Source: Lactarius indigo (Eukaryota > Basidiomycota > Agaricomycetes > Russulales > Russulaceae). Taken from it: a stretch of 64,000 nt of DNA. Made by a program: the position numbers and the translations under genes. How positions within the stretch are numbered: the first letter of the stretch is position 1; every line of letters begins with the position of its first letter. The stretch spans positions 104,962-168,961 of the forward strand of contig JAFKAC010000113.1 of assembly GCA_025766275.1 (NCBI GenBank), in the 5' to 3' direction. Of this stretch, positions 47,228 through 60,600 are shown one piece after another. Under the pieces are notes generated by a model that was not told the origin of the DNA, made no database searches, and saw nothing but the letters and a program-made list of their open reading frames with translations.

Positions 47228-50035
47228 TCACCAATACTCTAGGGTGCGATACGGGGGAACGACTCCAGGCGGGCGTTTCCTGCGCTCTGCCTCCCAGCGC
47301 CCGATCCAACCAGAGATCTTCGCACGGCTCGCCGCGCTCTCGACGTTCACCGTCGGGACGATCCGCGCCCAGTCAAGCGACAATGCGAAGCACGTGAGCT
47401 CGAAAAACGAGCTGTGCTCCGAGTACGGCACGCCGAACAGCTGCGCGCTTGGCGTGGAGCCTCGCGCGGGCCGGAGATGCGCGTGTGTGAACTCGCGGTG
47501 CGGTGGTCGTGCGAGGGTGGAGGCCACGGACGGCGTCGAGCTGGTGCCGGCGGGCGGCGAATAGCTGTGTGTTCGTGAGGGTATAGAGTGAGTTCGGCCG
47601 TCGTGGAAAGAAAGGGGACTCACGTCCATCCGGTTGGACGGAAGGCAACCGCCTTGGTCCAGTGCCCGTTCCAGCGTCCCATGTAATCCTTCAGGCGATC
47701 TGACGTGGCAACGTTTAGGGGGACTACGTGCACGTTCGCTGAGAAAGGATCCGCAGTTAGCATTTGGTGCAGCTCCGGGTCGGATTGACACCGAAGGATC
47801 GCGGTTTTCCGTTGATCGCAGTAGATCTTCGAATGCAGTGCTTTCGCGATAGCTGGAAGGGGTAGTCAGCGCCGACGTGCCCACACACCTACACGTATGG
47901 ATCAGACCTTTCACAATGCGCTCCTTGCCGATGGAGTATGTGCTATTCCAACATCAGGCTTCGCGCACACGAACCTTAATATACAAGGCGACGCACCCAA
48001 CAAGGATGAGTGTGTTAGCAAGTTTGACATCGCCTTTTGCTTCTGATTTGGGAATTAGGGAAAACCATTTACTCACGGTGCCCTTATCATCTTCCGCAGG
48101 TGTGAGCCCTGAAACCAAGCGTTTGGCGAGCTCTGCGCATGCCGAAATTACCTGCGCCTGAGCAGGAAACAAATACTGTTTCGTATCGCCCAATGAGTAG
48201 GAGGCACCAGATACCTTCGCTTCGGCTCACTCTGGGATTAAGATAGGTTGTATCCAAGTATATAATATCGATTCTTTTGTCTTTGACGGTCGGGTGGAGC
48301 GTGTGCTGCGGGGACGCTCTGAAGTCTCCACAATGAAGGTACCGGAATAGTCTAGTTGAGCCTACGTGGCTCGACTTGTAAGTGCTATCACCAGCATTCA
48401 CGGTCTGTGGACCCTCAAAGAAGAATAGCGAAGATCCTGGACCTTTGATAACGTATGGGATGTCAGGTTAACGGATGAATCCGACCAAAACTTACAGTGA
48501 TTTGCTTCGATGAGGGTCACTGTGACGCCACCTGAATTGGGAACTACAGTGGGCACGTCCATAGGAAGAGGATGGACCCATTTAGGATCGACCGATAGCA
48601 TGTGGATTATTAAGTTAGCCGTGCCCTCTGCAAAGCTGTTAGACTTAAGATTGACAAGCGGACCCTCGGAACTTACCGGAGCAGTAAATCGGACCAGCCT
48701 GCCAAGTCGACGAAAGACTCGTATAGTGGTCTGAATGCGCATGCCTGGAAGACGCGGGGTCAGGTATTGAACATTTCGAATCCAACGATAAGGCGTACGT
48801 CAAGAAGTACGATGTCACACCGGGGATCGCACCATAACAGAATGCATCGACGGCGATGGGCATGCCCTGCATGACCTTGTAGAACGGTGCTTTTCTTCGC
48901 CTACCGTTCGCCGTTGTCGGGCGGAAGTTGCGGTCCTCAGCCATCTCGGCTTCCTTCCACACTTCGTTCGCCTTGCGCGAGGACATGAGGACCGAGAACG
49001 CGTTACTGTCAGTGGATTTCTCGCATTTAGACTGCTGTGGTGGTGCGATCGAGTTGCGGGGAGGCAGTGGGTCCGGCGAAGGAGCCGAACGAGAAAAGGA
49101 GTCGCAGCAGTCATTGATGTGTGTTTGTATACCCTGATACGAGACACATGAAACGACGTGACGGTAGATTGTAGAAATGGACTTACGAGCGGGGCAAGGC
49201 TAGTCAAGCTTCTTCCGCAGAATGGACATTGGTCGAGATTATTATCACATGAAGCAGAGGAAGGCCCGTCCTCGACCTTGATAACGTCTTCGATTTCGTC
49301 GTCATCAGTCAATTCCAGAACGTCGTCAAACTCGCCCTGATTCGTACGAACGAGCTCGTCGTCACCTGTACCCCACTCGTCGTCAATTTTGATGATATTA
49401 TCAAGGCAGGATGTTGGCGTCGTCGCGAACGTGTGGGAGTCACCATCCGAGGCAGGTACGACTGAACGAGCGGAAACGCCCAGGTGCGCCGCCGAGAGAG
49501 GCGTAGAATCAGACACGCTTTCGTCTTGTGGAAAGCTAGAGTCACTGGCCAGGGATTGCTCGCCTCCAGCAGAATGTTGCGTGTCTTCTGTTGGAATGAG
49601 CAACTTTGGCCTGCCAAATTCAACAAAATGGAAAGATTCATCTTGAGGGAACGTGAAGGGGCATTCGATAGCAGAACCGCCAAACCCAGCTCCATGTCCC
49701 GTCTTTTCCTGCTTTCTAGAGCTCGAAGCCACGCGAGTCTGATGAGCATCTGTCTCAACCACCTCAACATCAGAGCTACTCTCGGCGTGGTCCTTTGCCT
49801 TCCGCTTGGCACGGATCGGAGGCGCATCATCATCAGAGTCCAAGACAATTATCTCCGTTGGTGTGTGCGTTGCTTTTTGTTTAATCCGAGAGCCCGACAA
49901 GCCCACTTTGACGCGTTTGGGCCCTCGAACACTTGAAGACGCGCTCCGGTTGATTGACGCATCTGCTTTCGCAAAGAAATGGTGCAATGTTGGGGGAGGG
50001 GGTGGAGCAAACAAAGGCTTTTTCAAGGGTGTCAT
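47228..50035 (-). CDS. PSO2: DNA cross-link repair nuclease Pso2/Snm1
   Basis: Start at MTPLKKPLFAPP (50035; an in-frame ATG also at 50065). The acidic low-complexity N-terminus includes a UBZ4-type zinc finger split by an intron (CPFCGRSL ... HINDCCD, near 49,210-49,110). The metallo-beta-lactamase/beta-CASP core follows: APFYKVMQGMPIAVDAFCYG, YFLT then the metal-binding HAHSDH (48,726-48,743), GTANLIIHML, VTLIEANHC, RYLHCGDFRASPQH, IDIIYLDTTYLNP, and the C-terminal ATFRPTGWT-like (AFRPTGWTYSPP), VPYSEHSSFFELTCFA. Hand splicing through the introns kept the frame. Pso2 is a 5' exonuclease processing interstrand cross-links. TLHHFF near the N-terminus resembles a PCNA-binding box without its Gln. 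Confidence 0.88.
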
Positions 50036-50480
50036 GCCGTGACATTGAAACCCTCGCAGAGTCACTTCTCAAGGTGTATGTGTACGTAATGTGATTCATT
50101 TCTCCAGCACGTGAATCTTATGTCATCTTGATGCGATGACGTCGTTCTACCCAATCCTTCTTCTACCACCACCAGGACTCAGATCTGGGTCTTCGTACCA
50201 TGGCTTGCGAACAGCTAGTTTTTTCCACAGAGATGATATACCTCGCGTTCACCACCTTCGAAAGGCCATCTGGACGGAGGAAGTTGCACCCTTGGGACAC
50301 GGGCTTTCTCGCTGTTCGCTCCGCTCTTTGGTCAGCGATCTTCAAAAAATCACCATTCCAACTCACACTTGACTGTCCACAGGTTGTTCCAGTTCCCATA
50401 GAGCCACAAATATCCTCCAAAACAAGGTAGTATACAGCGCACGTGTTAACAGATGGGCGGCTATAAGGGATGCAGACGGA
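50036..50480. other. Intergenic
   Basis: Upstream region of PSO2. Short plus ORFs (50136-50430) show no recognisable domain. Confidence 0.45.
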
Positions 50481-51940
50481 GTGCCTTCTACCTGGCGCGG
50501 CCTAGAGAATCTTCATGTCTACTTTTATGCCGATTTAGGTTCAAGTGAGCATAACTCGACACTACTCCGATCACGTTTAACACCCAGCTACCCCGCCGCC
50601 AGTTGTGCGAGCCGCCGAATAACTCTACACTATCTAGTGGGGGAAAGGCCTCAAAGATATGCTGGAGTATCCGATGGTGATGGAGCCACCTGGAAATATG
50701 TGCCGGGGACCTGTATCGACTCCCCGGGGATGGTGCTGCTTGGTTACACGGAAATACATGGTCTTCTTGTTCGGCAAGAATAGAATTCGACATTGCTTTG
50801 GGTATGCTCGAGAAAGATCACGAAACTTCAAAGGAACGTCGATGCGGTGAGGTTGTTGTGACCGGTCAACCAGGAGTCGGTAAGTTCTCGTTGATCATCG
50901 AACGACTGGGATCGCCTCCTGAATGCAAACAGGGAAACCTCTTTTCTTATTACGTACTATTACGCAGGTTAAGCGAAAAGAAGCCCGTGGTCCTTGAACA
51001 GCCTGGTTTTTAGAAAAAACTTGGGCCCTTTCGACTCCAATGCAAGAACGATTCAGCCCTGTTCCGCCTTTCAGACTGCTTCCGAGTGGCGAACTGTTTG
51101 GCTCATTCAAACCACCTCTTCAATATAGACGAGGTGAGAAAATTGGCGAAAGTATTGCGATGCGGAAATGTTCGTGATGAACCCCATTTCCATCGTGGAG
51201 ATGACAGTTCTCAGGTTGATGGCTCTGCAAATGTTTCTCATTCGTTTACCTTTTCCCACAGCAAAGTATTCAGCGTCAGCAATCGTCTCCAACGCTTCTA
51301 CAGAAGTGGGATCCTTCTACACGCACTTGCTTACGGCTATTGCAGGGCGGCGAAGAAGAGCATGGGTATATGGTGACGAACGCCGCGCACAGTTTTGTCG
51401 AGAACCCTCGCGCAATTGCAAATTTCGAGGAATCGAAGGTCTCCCGCCTTCTTTTTCCCGTCCAACCAAAAGGCCAAGATAGGACGGGGAGAAATATTCA
51501 AGTTGCGGAGATGGCAACAGATTATATCAAGGAGATTATCTCATATGTTGCCGCCGACGCCTCCGCCCAAGATCACATCAACTTTTTCCAGAAGATATCG
51601 ACGCAACCATCACTCAGAGTACCCGCGAGCAGGATGTTCAAAGGATTCGTTCTTAGCTGGTTATACGCTCGCCCGAATGTGGAGCCTCTTCGCTGCTTCA
51701 CTACTGGTCAGGAAGTTCTCGAAATCCTGGCGTGCGGAACGAAGCAGACGGCTTTTTTTCGACAGCAAGAGCAGTTTGAGGACCGTGAATGGGGATCAAC
51801 CCCCATTTTGTTTGTTGCGTAAAGCCCAAAACTTCCCTACTGCTGATGGCATCGTTATCACTGACGGGTTCATCATTACGATCCAGGTGACTTTGCAGGT
51901 GATCGTCGCCGACGAGCACGAGGTGTTTAGTCGGAAGTGA
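50481..51940 (+). pseudogene. Decayed P-loop NTPase (Agaricomycete Crinkler/RHS-like type)
   Basis: Fragments in several frames follow the order of a P-loop NTPase family expanded in Agaricomycetes: WKYVPGTCIDSPGMVLLGY, VVVTGQPGVGK (Walker A, split by a GTAAGT...CAG intron), SYYVLLRRLSEKKPVVL, VADYIKEIISYV-like, FFQKISTQPSLRVP, FVLSWLYARPNVEPLRC, EILACGTKQTAFF and PTADGIVITDGFIITIQVT. After the Walker A intron the frame gives GK-P instead of GK-S/T and then shifts, and further shifts occur near 51,340 and 51,800. The family assignment is from memory of similar proteins and is tentative; the frameshifts are visible. Confidence 0.55.
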
Positions 51941-52765
51941 TTGCAGTGCGTCTGGTAACTTTTAAGAAATTGGGGACTAAAAAAAGGTGCGGGCTAGTTG
52001 CCTGGGTTCGAGAACTGCTAATTTGGTTCTGTTGAGAGATGGTGAGCCAGGTCTCGATTGGAATCGCTGTCTTGTCATAGAGAGAGAAATCCAGAACAGG
52101 GTCGATTACTGTGAGGTGAATGGCAAGAAACATGTCACGATTGTGGATACTCGTTGTCTGTAACTGAAGAATAGCGATTTAATTTACGCATTGAATGTCA
52201 CTGTTAAGCACTAAGTTTGGTCAACTGGCTGTGGCCTGCAAACCTGCGTAACCGTGACCCCCGCGGGCCACATTGCACTGACTGTGCCCTCACTGGTTGT
52301 CTCCCCCATACTCCTCCCCTCGACTTATACGCGCACAATCGGGGAGCGCCGATCGCGCAAGCACATCTTCCCAGCATTTCTTGTTCGTGTCATCACGGGC
52401 TCAGGTTCAAGATTCATGCAACTGAACGTTTGCGTTGAACGGAGCGTGATAGAGGTTCTATCTCTTGCATCTGTGCATGGCCAGCGTATCGCTTGCCACG
52501 AAGTGGTTTTCCCGGTTATCTGTACGTCACCAAAAACGGGCAGGTAGCAGAATTGGCTCTCGGCATCGGCCCAATAATCCGACCCGTGGGATACGCTAAT
52601 CTAATGATTAGCATCTAACTTTTGCGGCACATGTACAGTTTACGGACACGCCCGCGGCTTCGTTGACGACCAGTCGCGCTGAAAACAAAATCAGATCCTT
52701 TCCTATCTTGCTGTTCCTTTAAATCGGTATCTCTGCGGGGTCGCCTCGTTCCGCACCCCCCCGAC
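51941..52765. other. Intergenic, nothing recognised
   Basis: Possibly the remaining 3' end of the NTPase pseudogene, then the promoter of the aminotransferase gene. ORFs are short and overlapping. Confidence 0.45.
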
Positions 52766-54559
52766 ATGTCGCCTACATCCTATATCAACGTGTCTGCTGC
52801 TGCTGCACCTGCGTCTGAGAAAAAGGCGCCACGGCCCGCCACGATTTTGCATCGCACACCATGGCACCCGCCTGTTGCGGTTAGCGGACAGGGGATCTAT
52901 ATCACCCTCGAGGACGGACGGGAGGTCATCGACGCAGCTGGTGGCGCCGCTGTCACGTGTTTGGGGAATGGTCACCCAGTCGTGCTGGAGGCCCTGAAAG
53001 AACAGGTTGACAAGCTCGCTTGTGAGTAACAACTCATTGGGAATGTAGACGAGAGCTGACAACGTCCCTAGTTGTATTTAATGAGCAGTTTTTGAATGAG
53101 CCTGCTGTAGAGCTCGCTAGGATCCTGGTCGAGTCTGGAAAAGGGGCGTTCGAACTCTGTAGCTTCCTGTCTGGAGGTAGGCCTGACCCCAATGTTCGTG
53201 CTACTAGATCACAAACAGTTTTTGTTTAGGCTCTGAGACAATGGAAGGCGTTCTCAAGCTCGCTCGCCAGGTAAGCACCAGATTTGAGGCCTCGATGATG
53301 GTTCTTTGACCATCTCTCTCGTTAGTACTGGTACGAGCAGGATCAACCACAACGCAAGAATTTTATTTCTAGGGACCTTTCCTACCACGGCAATACGATT
53401 AACGCGTTATCTTTGTCTGGACACCCTGCGCGACGCACGCCGTACAACGAAATTCTCCAACACGAGATCTATCACAAGGTGTCACCGGCTTACGCCAAGC
53501 GCTTCCAAAAAGCCGACGAGACTGAGGAACAATACGTGGAGAGGCTCCGCCAGGAATTGGAGGACAAGATCCTTGAGCTCGGACCGGACACGGTCATAGG
53601 CTGCAGGTCACCTCACCTCCTGGCAGCGATCAACGAGCTGAGCGCAGATATCTTCTTCCCACAGTCGTCGCCGAAACCGTGGTCGGGGCGACAACTGGCG
53701 TGGTTCCTGCGCCAAAGGGCTACTTCAGAGCCATGAAATCCGTTTGCAGGAAGTACGGTGTCCTTTTTATTTTAGATGAAATCATGTGTGGGATGGGCCG
53801 TGAGTCAGCTGGTCTGCTTCGCGGCTGACGCATTGACGGGTGACGTATAGGGATGGGTACGACACATGCCTGGGAGAGCTTCGGTGACAACGAGCCACCG
53901 GACATTCAGGCCGTCGCGAAGGGTCTTGGTGGAGGGTATGCCGTTCTTGTCCACCGTTTCTGGCATTTATTCTAATTATGGTATAGGTACTCCTGCATTG
54001 GGGCGATCCTTGTGTCTAAACAGGTCGCGGACGTGGTTACGAAGAACGGTGGTTACTGGAAGCACGGACACTCCTTCATGGTATGTGAGGATCACTCGAC
54101 GTTATCGCACTCCTGACCTGGTACGATCAGGCGCATCCAATATCGTGTGCGGGGGCAGTTGCTGTGCAAAAGGTGATAGCGGAGGAGAACCTGCTTGCAA
54201 ATGGGCGCCAAACGGGTGAATATCTGGGGCAGCTGCTTCGCGAGCGGCTACTTGCACCCGACTCGCCTGCAAGACCGTTCACCTTTGACGTACGCGGCGG
54301 AGGGTCATTTTGGGCCGTTGAGTTTGACTTTTCCGGGACCGAGGAGAGGAGAGATAGAAAGCAATTTGCAATGGTTGTGCAGGCACGGTGCTTGGAGAAC
54401 GGACTGATCGTGATGGGGATGCCAGCGGGGGCGAATCTCAAGGAGACAGAGGGGGGACACATAATATTTGCACCTGGGTACAATATCACGGGTAAGGAGG
54501 TAGAAAGGGTGGTAGAAGTGTTTGTATTGAGTGTATGTGAGGTACTTAGGGGGTGGTAG
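52766..54559 (+). CDS. PLP-dependent class-III aminotransferase
   Basis: Multi-exon gene from ATG 52766 (MSPTSYINVSAAA) to stop 54559. Family landmarks in order: DGREVIDAAGGAAVTCLGNG, FNEQFLNEPAVELARIL, LSGGSETMEGVLKLARQYWY, KNFISRDLSYHGNTINALS, VVGATTGVVPAPKGYF, LFILDEIMCGMG (Asp contacting the PLP ring nitrogen), AVAKGLGGGYSCIGAI (the Lys forms the internal aldimine), YWKHGHSFM, HPISCAGAVAVQKV, FDVRGGGSFWAVEF. All joins keep frame; one intron (53603-53664) appears to use a GC donor. The group includes 4-aminobutyrate, ornithine and omega-amino-acid transaminases; the exact substrate cannot be read from sequence. Cytosolic by lack of an obvious targeting peptide. Confidence 0.85.
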
Positions 54560-54696
54560 GGTGCGCCACGAGCGGAGATTAGTAGCCACCCTTGGCCCTC
54601 CGGTTCGGGTTGTTCGCAACGTTTGACTCTGACTTTGCACCCATTGTGACTCGGTCTAAGCACAGTCAGGACTCGATGGCTGGCAGCCAGCTCTAA

Positions 54697-57600
54697 ATGG
54701 ACTTATCACACTCCAACTCTCAACAAGCCATTTCTGCCAGCTTTCCCCAATCCACCCAAACCGATCCTCAACTTCCCCCTTCGTCCCTCCAGTCCACTTC
54801 CATCCCTTCAGACTCTTCCAGAACCCTCAGATCTTCTACACGCGCCAAGGCTCCCAAGCAGAAAGTGGCCAAGGATAACAACATTTCAGATCAGACAACG
54901 TCGACCCCCGCAGAATCCTCTTCTTCCCGTCAAACCCGTTCCAACCATCAGTCCAACCCTTCCAAACGCACTCGCGACGCCAAAGGCAAGGGAAAATCTC
55001 AAGAAACAACAGAAGACCACCCAGCCTCTCGCACCAGCAAGAAGTACGTTTCACTTGCGAAACGACTCCCCTTTGATGCTCACCGTCGACTATCCCTTCC
55101 CACTCCACAGAGGTCGCCGTACGACTTATCCCGTCACCGCTCCCCCTCTTACCATCAACGAACCCACCCGCGACACTAAGGGCAAGAAACGCGCAGCCGC
55201 AGAAGCCCCCTCTGAAGATCTTTCCGCTAGCGCTCCTCCCGGTCCCTCCAAGCGTCCCCGTTCAGCCACCACCGCCTACGCGCTCCGTTCTCGCTCGGAC
55301 GCCATTCAATCTTCAGTATCAGAGATGCCGAAAAAAATGAGGTAATGTGCTGACAAGCGCTCCTCCTCGGGGTCAATGCTAAGGCCTATATTCAGACAAA
55401 GCTCCACCACAAAGGGTAAAGCCGCCGCTGCTAAGAGCAAGGCGATGGCAGCCCCTGGTCCTTCGCGCGTCGAAGACGAGGACGTTGAAATGATGGACGT
55501 GGAGTACAAGCACGAGGCATCAGATCACGACGATCAGATGGACCTTGCACATGATGATCGTGATGGGGGTGGGGATGAAGACGGGGATGAGAACGCTGGC
55601 GGTGGGCCCGCGGGTGACGGCGCTGGCGAGGAAGACGGCGTCGGAATGATCAATGGTGTCGGGGGTTTACCGCGCGGCTTCGCTGGACTCGACGAGAGTG
55701 CGGCGATGGCCATCTTTGCCGACTACCGGCAACTTGGCACCTACATGTCCGGACTTAGCTCGCGCCTCAAGACCATGCTCAACAACATCAAGGCAAGCGC
55801 CGATCCGACGACGCGCGTCGTTACCCTTCAAGAACTCAGCGAGTTGCTCAGCATCAGCACGGAGGACACATTGGCGGGCTCTTTCCAAGTCGACGCTTTC
55901 GTACGCGAGCTCGTCAAGATTCTCGGGGGTACCGGAAACGCGGCTGATGATGACGACGGAGATGACGACGACGAAAGCCATGAACAGGATGAGGATGCTC
56001 AACTCGCGGCTGCACTCGCTCTTAGTGGAGGCGGCCAGTATCAGGGCGACGACAATCTCGAGGCTCAAGTCCTCGCCGCTCGCTGCTTGGCAAATCTCAT
56101 GGAAGCCCTTCCCGGTGTCGCCCACACTGTCGTATACCATGGCGCCATTCCCGTACTCTGCAGTAAACTCATTGAGATCTCCTACATCGATTTGGCAGAA
56201 CAGACTCTGAGCGTATGTTTTACCCGTCGTCTGATTCGCTACATTTTCTTACAAATGATTTCACAGACCCTGGAGAAGATCTCTGAAGAGTTCCCAAGCT
56301 CCATCGTCCGTGAGAATGGACTCGCCGCCCTGCTCAATTACCTCGACTTTTTCTCGATCGCAGTACAGCGAACCGCTTTACAGGCAGCATCAAATTGTTG
56401 CCGCAATGTACCCCCAGAACACTTCCAGATGATCCGCAGTGTATGGCCTATCATCCGCAATTGCCTTGGTTACTCGGATCAGCGCCTTGTCGAGTTTGCG
56501 TGCCTCTGCGTCATTCGAGTTATCGATTCTTACTACCGGTCGTCCCCGGAAAACCTCGAGATTCTCGTCGACGCTGAGCTCATCGCGGCTGTTAACGTGC
56601 TTCTACTTCCTGCTGGCGGTTCTCCCTTGATCGCAGCCAACACGTTTACGCAGTTACTGCGCGCTCTGGCTACTTCTGCGCGAGCAAGTCCAAATATCAC
56701 GATCGTGCTACTGGAAGCGGGCATCGTCGACACTCTATACCAAATCTTGACAGGCGTCCTCCCATCCTCCCAGTCCGAAAGTGAAGAACAAGGCGATGCG
56801 CCTAGCGGTCAAGGTCTCGGAGGAGGGCTTGCCGATATGACCGTAATGCAGAACCTCGCCCACCGACCCAAGGATCAGGTCGAGGAAGCTCTGAGCCTCA
56901 TAGCCGAGCTTCTTCCGCCCTTACCGAAAGGTATGCCGAACCGCAGTTTCCCGGCCTGGCTGTGCTGACTTCCCGTTTGAGATGGCGTCTATGACCACAA
57001 GGCATACACTGAGAAGTCGCTTGCGAGAATGATGAAGGCCAAGGCCAAAGCAGACCGCGCTGCCGCACGCCAGGCACAACATGCGCAGCTATATGCGTTT
57101 GCGGGAGTATCCACGCCATCATCATCTTCTGCAACGGCGACGCCGGCACCTGCTTCGGGAACGGCCACTCCAACACCGGCTGATAGCCCGCACGAGGGCG
57201 ATGAACCGCCCAGCTCAACCAAGGAATCTCCACCCGACCGGACGGAGATGCTACGCGGGAAACCCGAGGTCGTTGGCAGGTTCATGCAGCTCATTGTGCC
57301 TATCCTAGTGGACGTTTACGCAGCAAGCGTCATCACCACGGTGAGGATCAAAACACTCACGGGGCTCCTGAAGGCGATTAGCTATTTGGAAGCTGACGAG
57401 ATTAAGCGGGTCCTTACGGTAAGTGGAAGCCCCAGCGGGTCAATCCATGGGTCTTATTTAGCTCACCATTCCTAGTCTGTACCCGTTGCCAGCTTCTCTT
57501 CGTCCATCTTATCGTCTAAGGACCATCCGACTCTCGTCATTGGCGCTCTACAACTGGTCGAGTTGCTTCTTTCTAAGATCCCAGAAGAGTACCGGCCGGC

Positions 57601-60600
57601 TTTCCGACGAGAGGGTGTCTTCCACGAGGTTGAGCTGCTCGCCGATCGCACGCTCATCTCCTCGAAGAAAAAGAGTACCAACAACGATAAAGAAAAGGAC
57701 AAGGACCTTTCCGACACGTCTTCGGCTCCAGACCTCCCCCCACCACCCATTCCGGTCTCACCAGCGGTTGCTGCCGGCATCCCAGGTTTCAAGAAACTGT
57801 CCTCGCTCTCTTTGGACCCCGAGGACGCGGTGACTCTGCGAGCGCGCGTCATTCGTTTCCGTTATCTCACCGGAAGAGAGAGCAACGACGCCGACAATGT
57901 GTTTGCGACGCTGCGCCGACTGGTCGAACGTATCTCTGATTCAAGTGCCAGTGAGAAGGAGGTTGGGAACGCGCTCAAAGAACTCGCAACGCTCTTTACG
58001 TCGGCGCACACGTCCGTGTCGAGCTTTGAGCTGCTGCAGAGCGGCGTAATAGATGGGCTGTTACAATTTGCTACAGACAAGGCACGGAACAGTATGTGGA
58101 GTTCAATTCATTTAATAGAGCCCTCGCTTAGTTGACTTGCCCCAGTTTCCATTGCTCGACGCCAGGAGCTGCTGCTAGACGCATTCATTGTTCGCAAGTC
58201 GAAAGTACTTGCCGGTTCACAAACTCCCTTTGCCATCTTCGTGAAGAAGCTGCAGGAAAGCCTGACTCGAATGGAGGCATTCGATGTTGTCACGGTAACC
58301 CAAGGTATGGATGGTAGGTTGACACTTCTTTCGCAGCCGAAACACTCTCCCATGATCCATCCTCGCAGATTCAAAACGGAGCAGCTCACCTTCACTCCTC
58401 GCTCGGCAGCTGCGTCTACGCTTGGTCGCCGCCGAAGGTTCTGACATCCCGAAAAATTTCAACAATATTGTCGTATCCATACATGCTATCGCGACGTTCC
58501 AGGCTCTGCACGACTACCTACGACCACGCGTCTCTGGCTTGATGTTTAGCGGGTCGCGCCTCAGCGGTATGCTGGCCGCACTCGCTGGCGTCACGTCTGG
58601 CGGTCTTTCAGCCACCAAGCCACCGGACCAACCCGAAGCAAGCACTTCCGCCGGACCTTCCGCGACGGTCGAGCGCAGGCGTAGCCAAAGACTCAGCGCT
58701 AAGAGTGCAGCTGCTGCGAGCGAGTCAGTTCCGGAACCTCCTGCCGTAGAAGCCGGCCCATCTAACCCCCCGCCTGCTTCGCTGGGCTCAAGCGCGGAGC
58801 CACCAACCTCCGCGGCCGGTGAAGACTAGTTTTGGTGACAATGCCGAGTTTACTGCGGATTTCACGGACGACGATGTTGAAGCCGAAGGTTGGTCCTTTC
58901 GCATTGTCGTGATTGAAGCCGAACTGAGGCGACTGATCGACAGGTGTTTGACGACGAGATTGATCCCGATAATGCGTCGGCGGAAAAGACAGTTACATTG
59001 TCGGTTGCAGATGGTTCGTGGTTTTACCTGTTGATTCCTCGAGGTTTTCCCGAACGAATTTACCTGACCAGATGGCTCCAAAGTTGAGGCACAGACCCCG
59101 GAAGGTACGAGGGTAGGTACACCCTCAGCTGTACCTGGCAGCTCGAAGGGTTCGCTATCACGTGGCTGGGCATCAGGAAAGGGCTCGTATGCGTCTGCAC
59201 TCAAGGCTAAGCAGACAGATTGGCACCTCGAATTCTCCATGGACGATCATCCCTTGACCACTAGATTTGACGATCTATGGCGCCATCCATCAGCACGAAC
59301 TTCGCAAGAAAAAGGCGGGACCAGGCTCTGCGCTACCTCCCCACTTGTTATGGCAAGGAGTGTACACCATTAAGTTCAAGAAGGTCCCGGGCCCTACTGG
59401 AGGCAGCAGCGAGACCTCAGAGCCTATCGCACGGAGCCGCTCGCCTACCCCATCGCTTGTCTTCGCTTCCGGAAGATGCCCCACATGCCAAGATCTTGCG
59501 CCTCCTTCGAGTCTTGCACAAGCTGAACGTCGTAGAGGCGGAGCGGCAGAACCATCCGAACCGCAGCCTGCCCGAATCGGCATTCGTAAACAACAAACTA
59601 TCGGCCAAGTTGACGCGTCAATTAGAGGAACCGATGATCGTCGCAAGGTATGAGCCTTAGAAAAGATGTCGTGCTTTGATTGCTGACGGGACGAATGGTT
59701 TCAGCCAATGTCTCCCTGATTGGGCACTTGACCTACCGCAACACTTCCCCTTCTTATTCCCCTTCGCAACGCGTTACAACTTCTTGCAGTCGACGTCGTT
59801 CGGATATGCTCGTCTTATCCTCAAATGGCAGAGCCAGCAGAACCGCTTCCAAGACGGTTCGCGACGAGACGATGGCGTCGGGTTCCTTGGCCGGCTGCAG
59901 CGACAGAAGGTCCGGATTTCACGGAAGCACATCCTCGAAAGCGCCATGAAAGTGTTCGAGCTGTACGGATTCGTCGTCGTCGATACTCGAGGTGGAGTAC
60001 TTTGAGGAGGTCGGCACGGGCCTCGGGCCGACGCTCGAGTTCTACGCGCTGGTGTCGCGCGAGTTTGCAAGACGCGATTTGAAAATTTGGCGTGATGACG
60101 ACCCGCTGCGGACGGGCGCGTATGTGTTCCACCCGCGGGGGACTGTTCCCGGCGCCGATCAGCGCAGAGGATATCGCGAACGACGGAGATCCTAAGCGCA
60201 CGCATATCATTCGGGTTATTGGGCAGTTCGTGGCCAAGGCGATGTTGGACTCGCGGATCATCGACATGTCGTTCAATAAAGTGTTCCTCAAGCTTACCCT
60301 CGGGGAAGATGTCCCGCTCACCATTGACTCGCTGAAGGTGTGTTGATATTTCGGGTTGCGCGTGTGATCAATGCTGAAGTAATGGGAAGCTCGTCGATGA
60401 AGACCTGGCAAAGTCGCTGGAGAAGCTGAGATCCCTCACGTCGTCAACAAAACCCCTCGACAAGGTTGGCTCTTCTCCAAAAATTTACTAATTAGGTTTT
60501 GGCTAAATTCGATCATAGCTGCAGAAGCTCTTGAAGGAGAAAGTGGATGTTGAGGATTTGGCACTGGACTTCACAATCCCAGGATACGACATCGAGCTGA

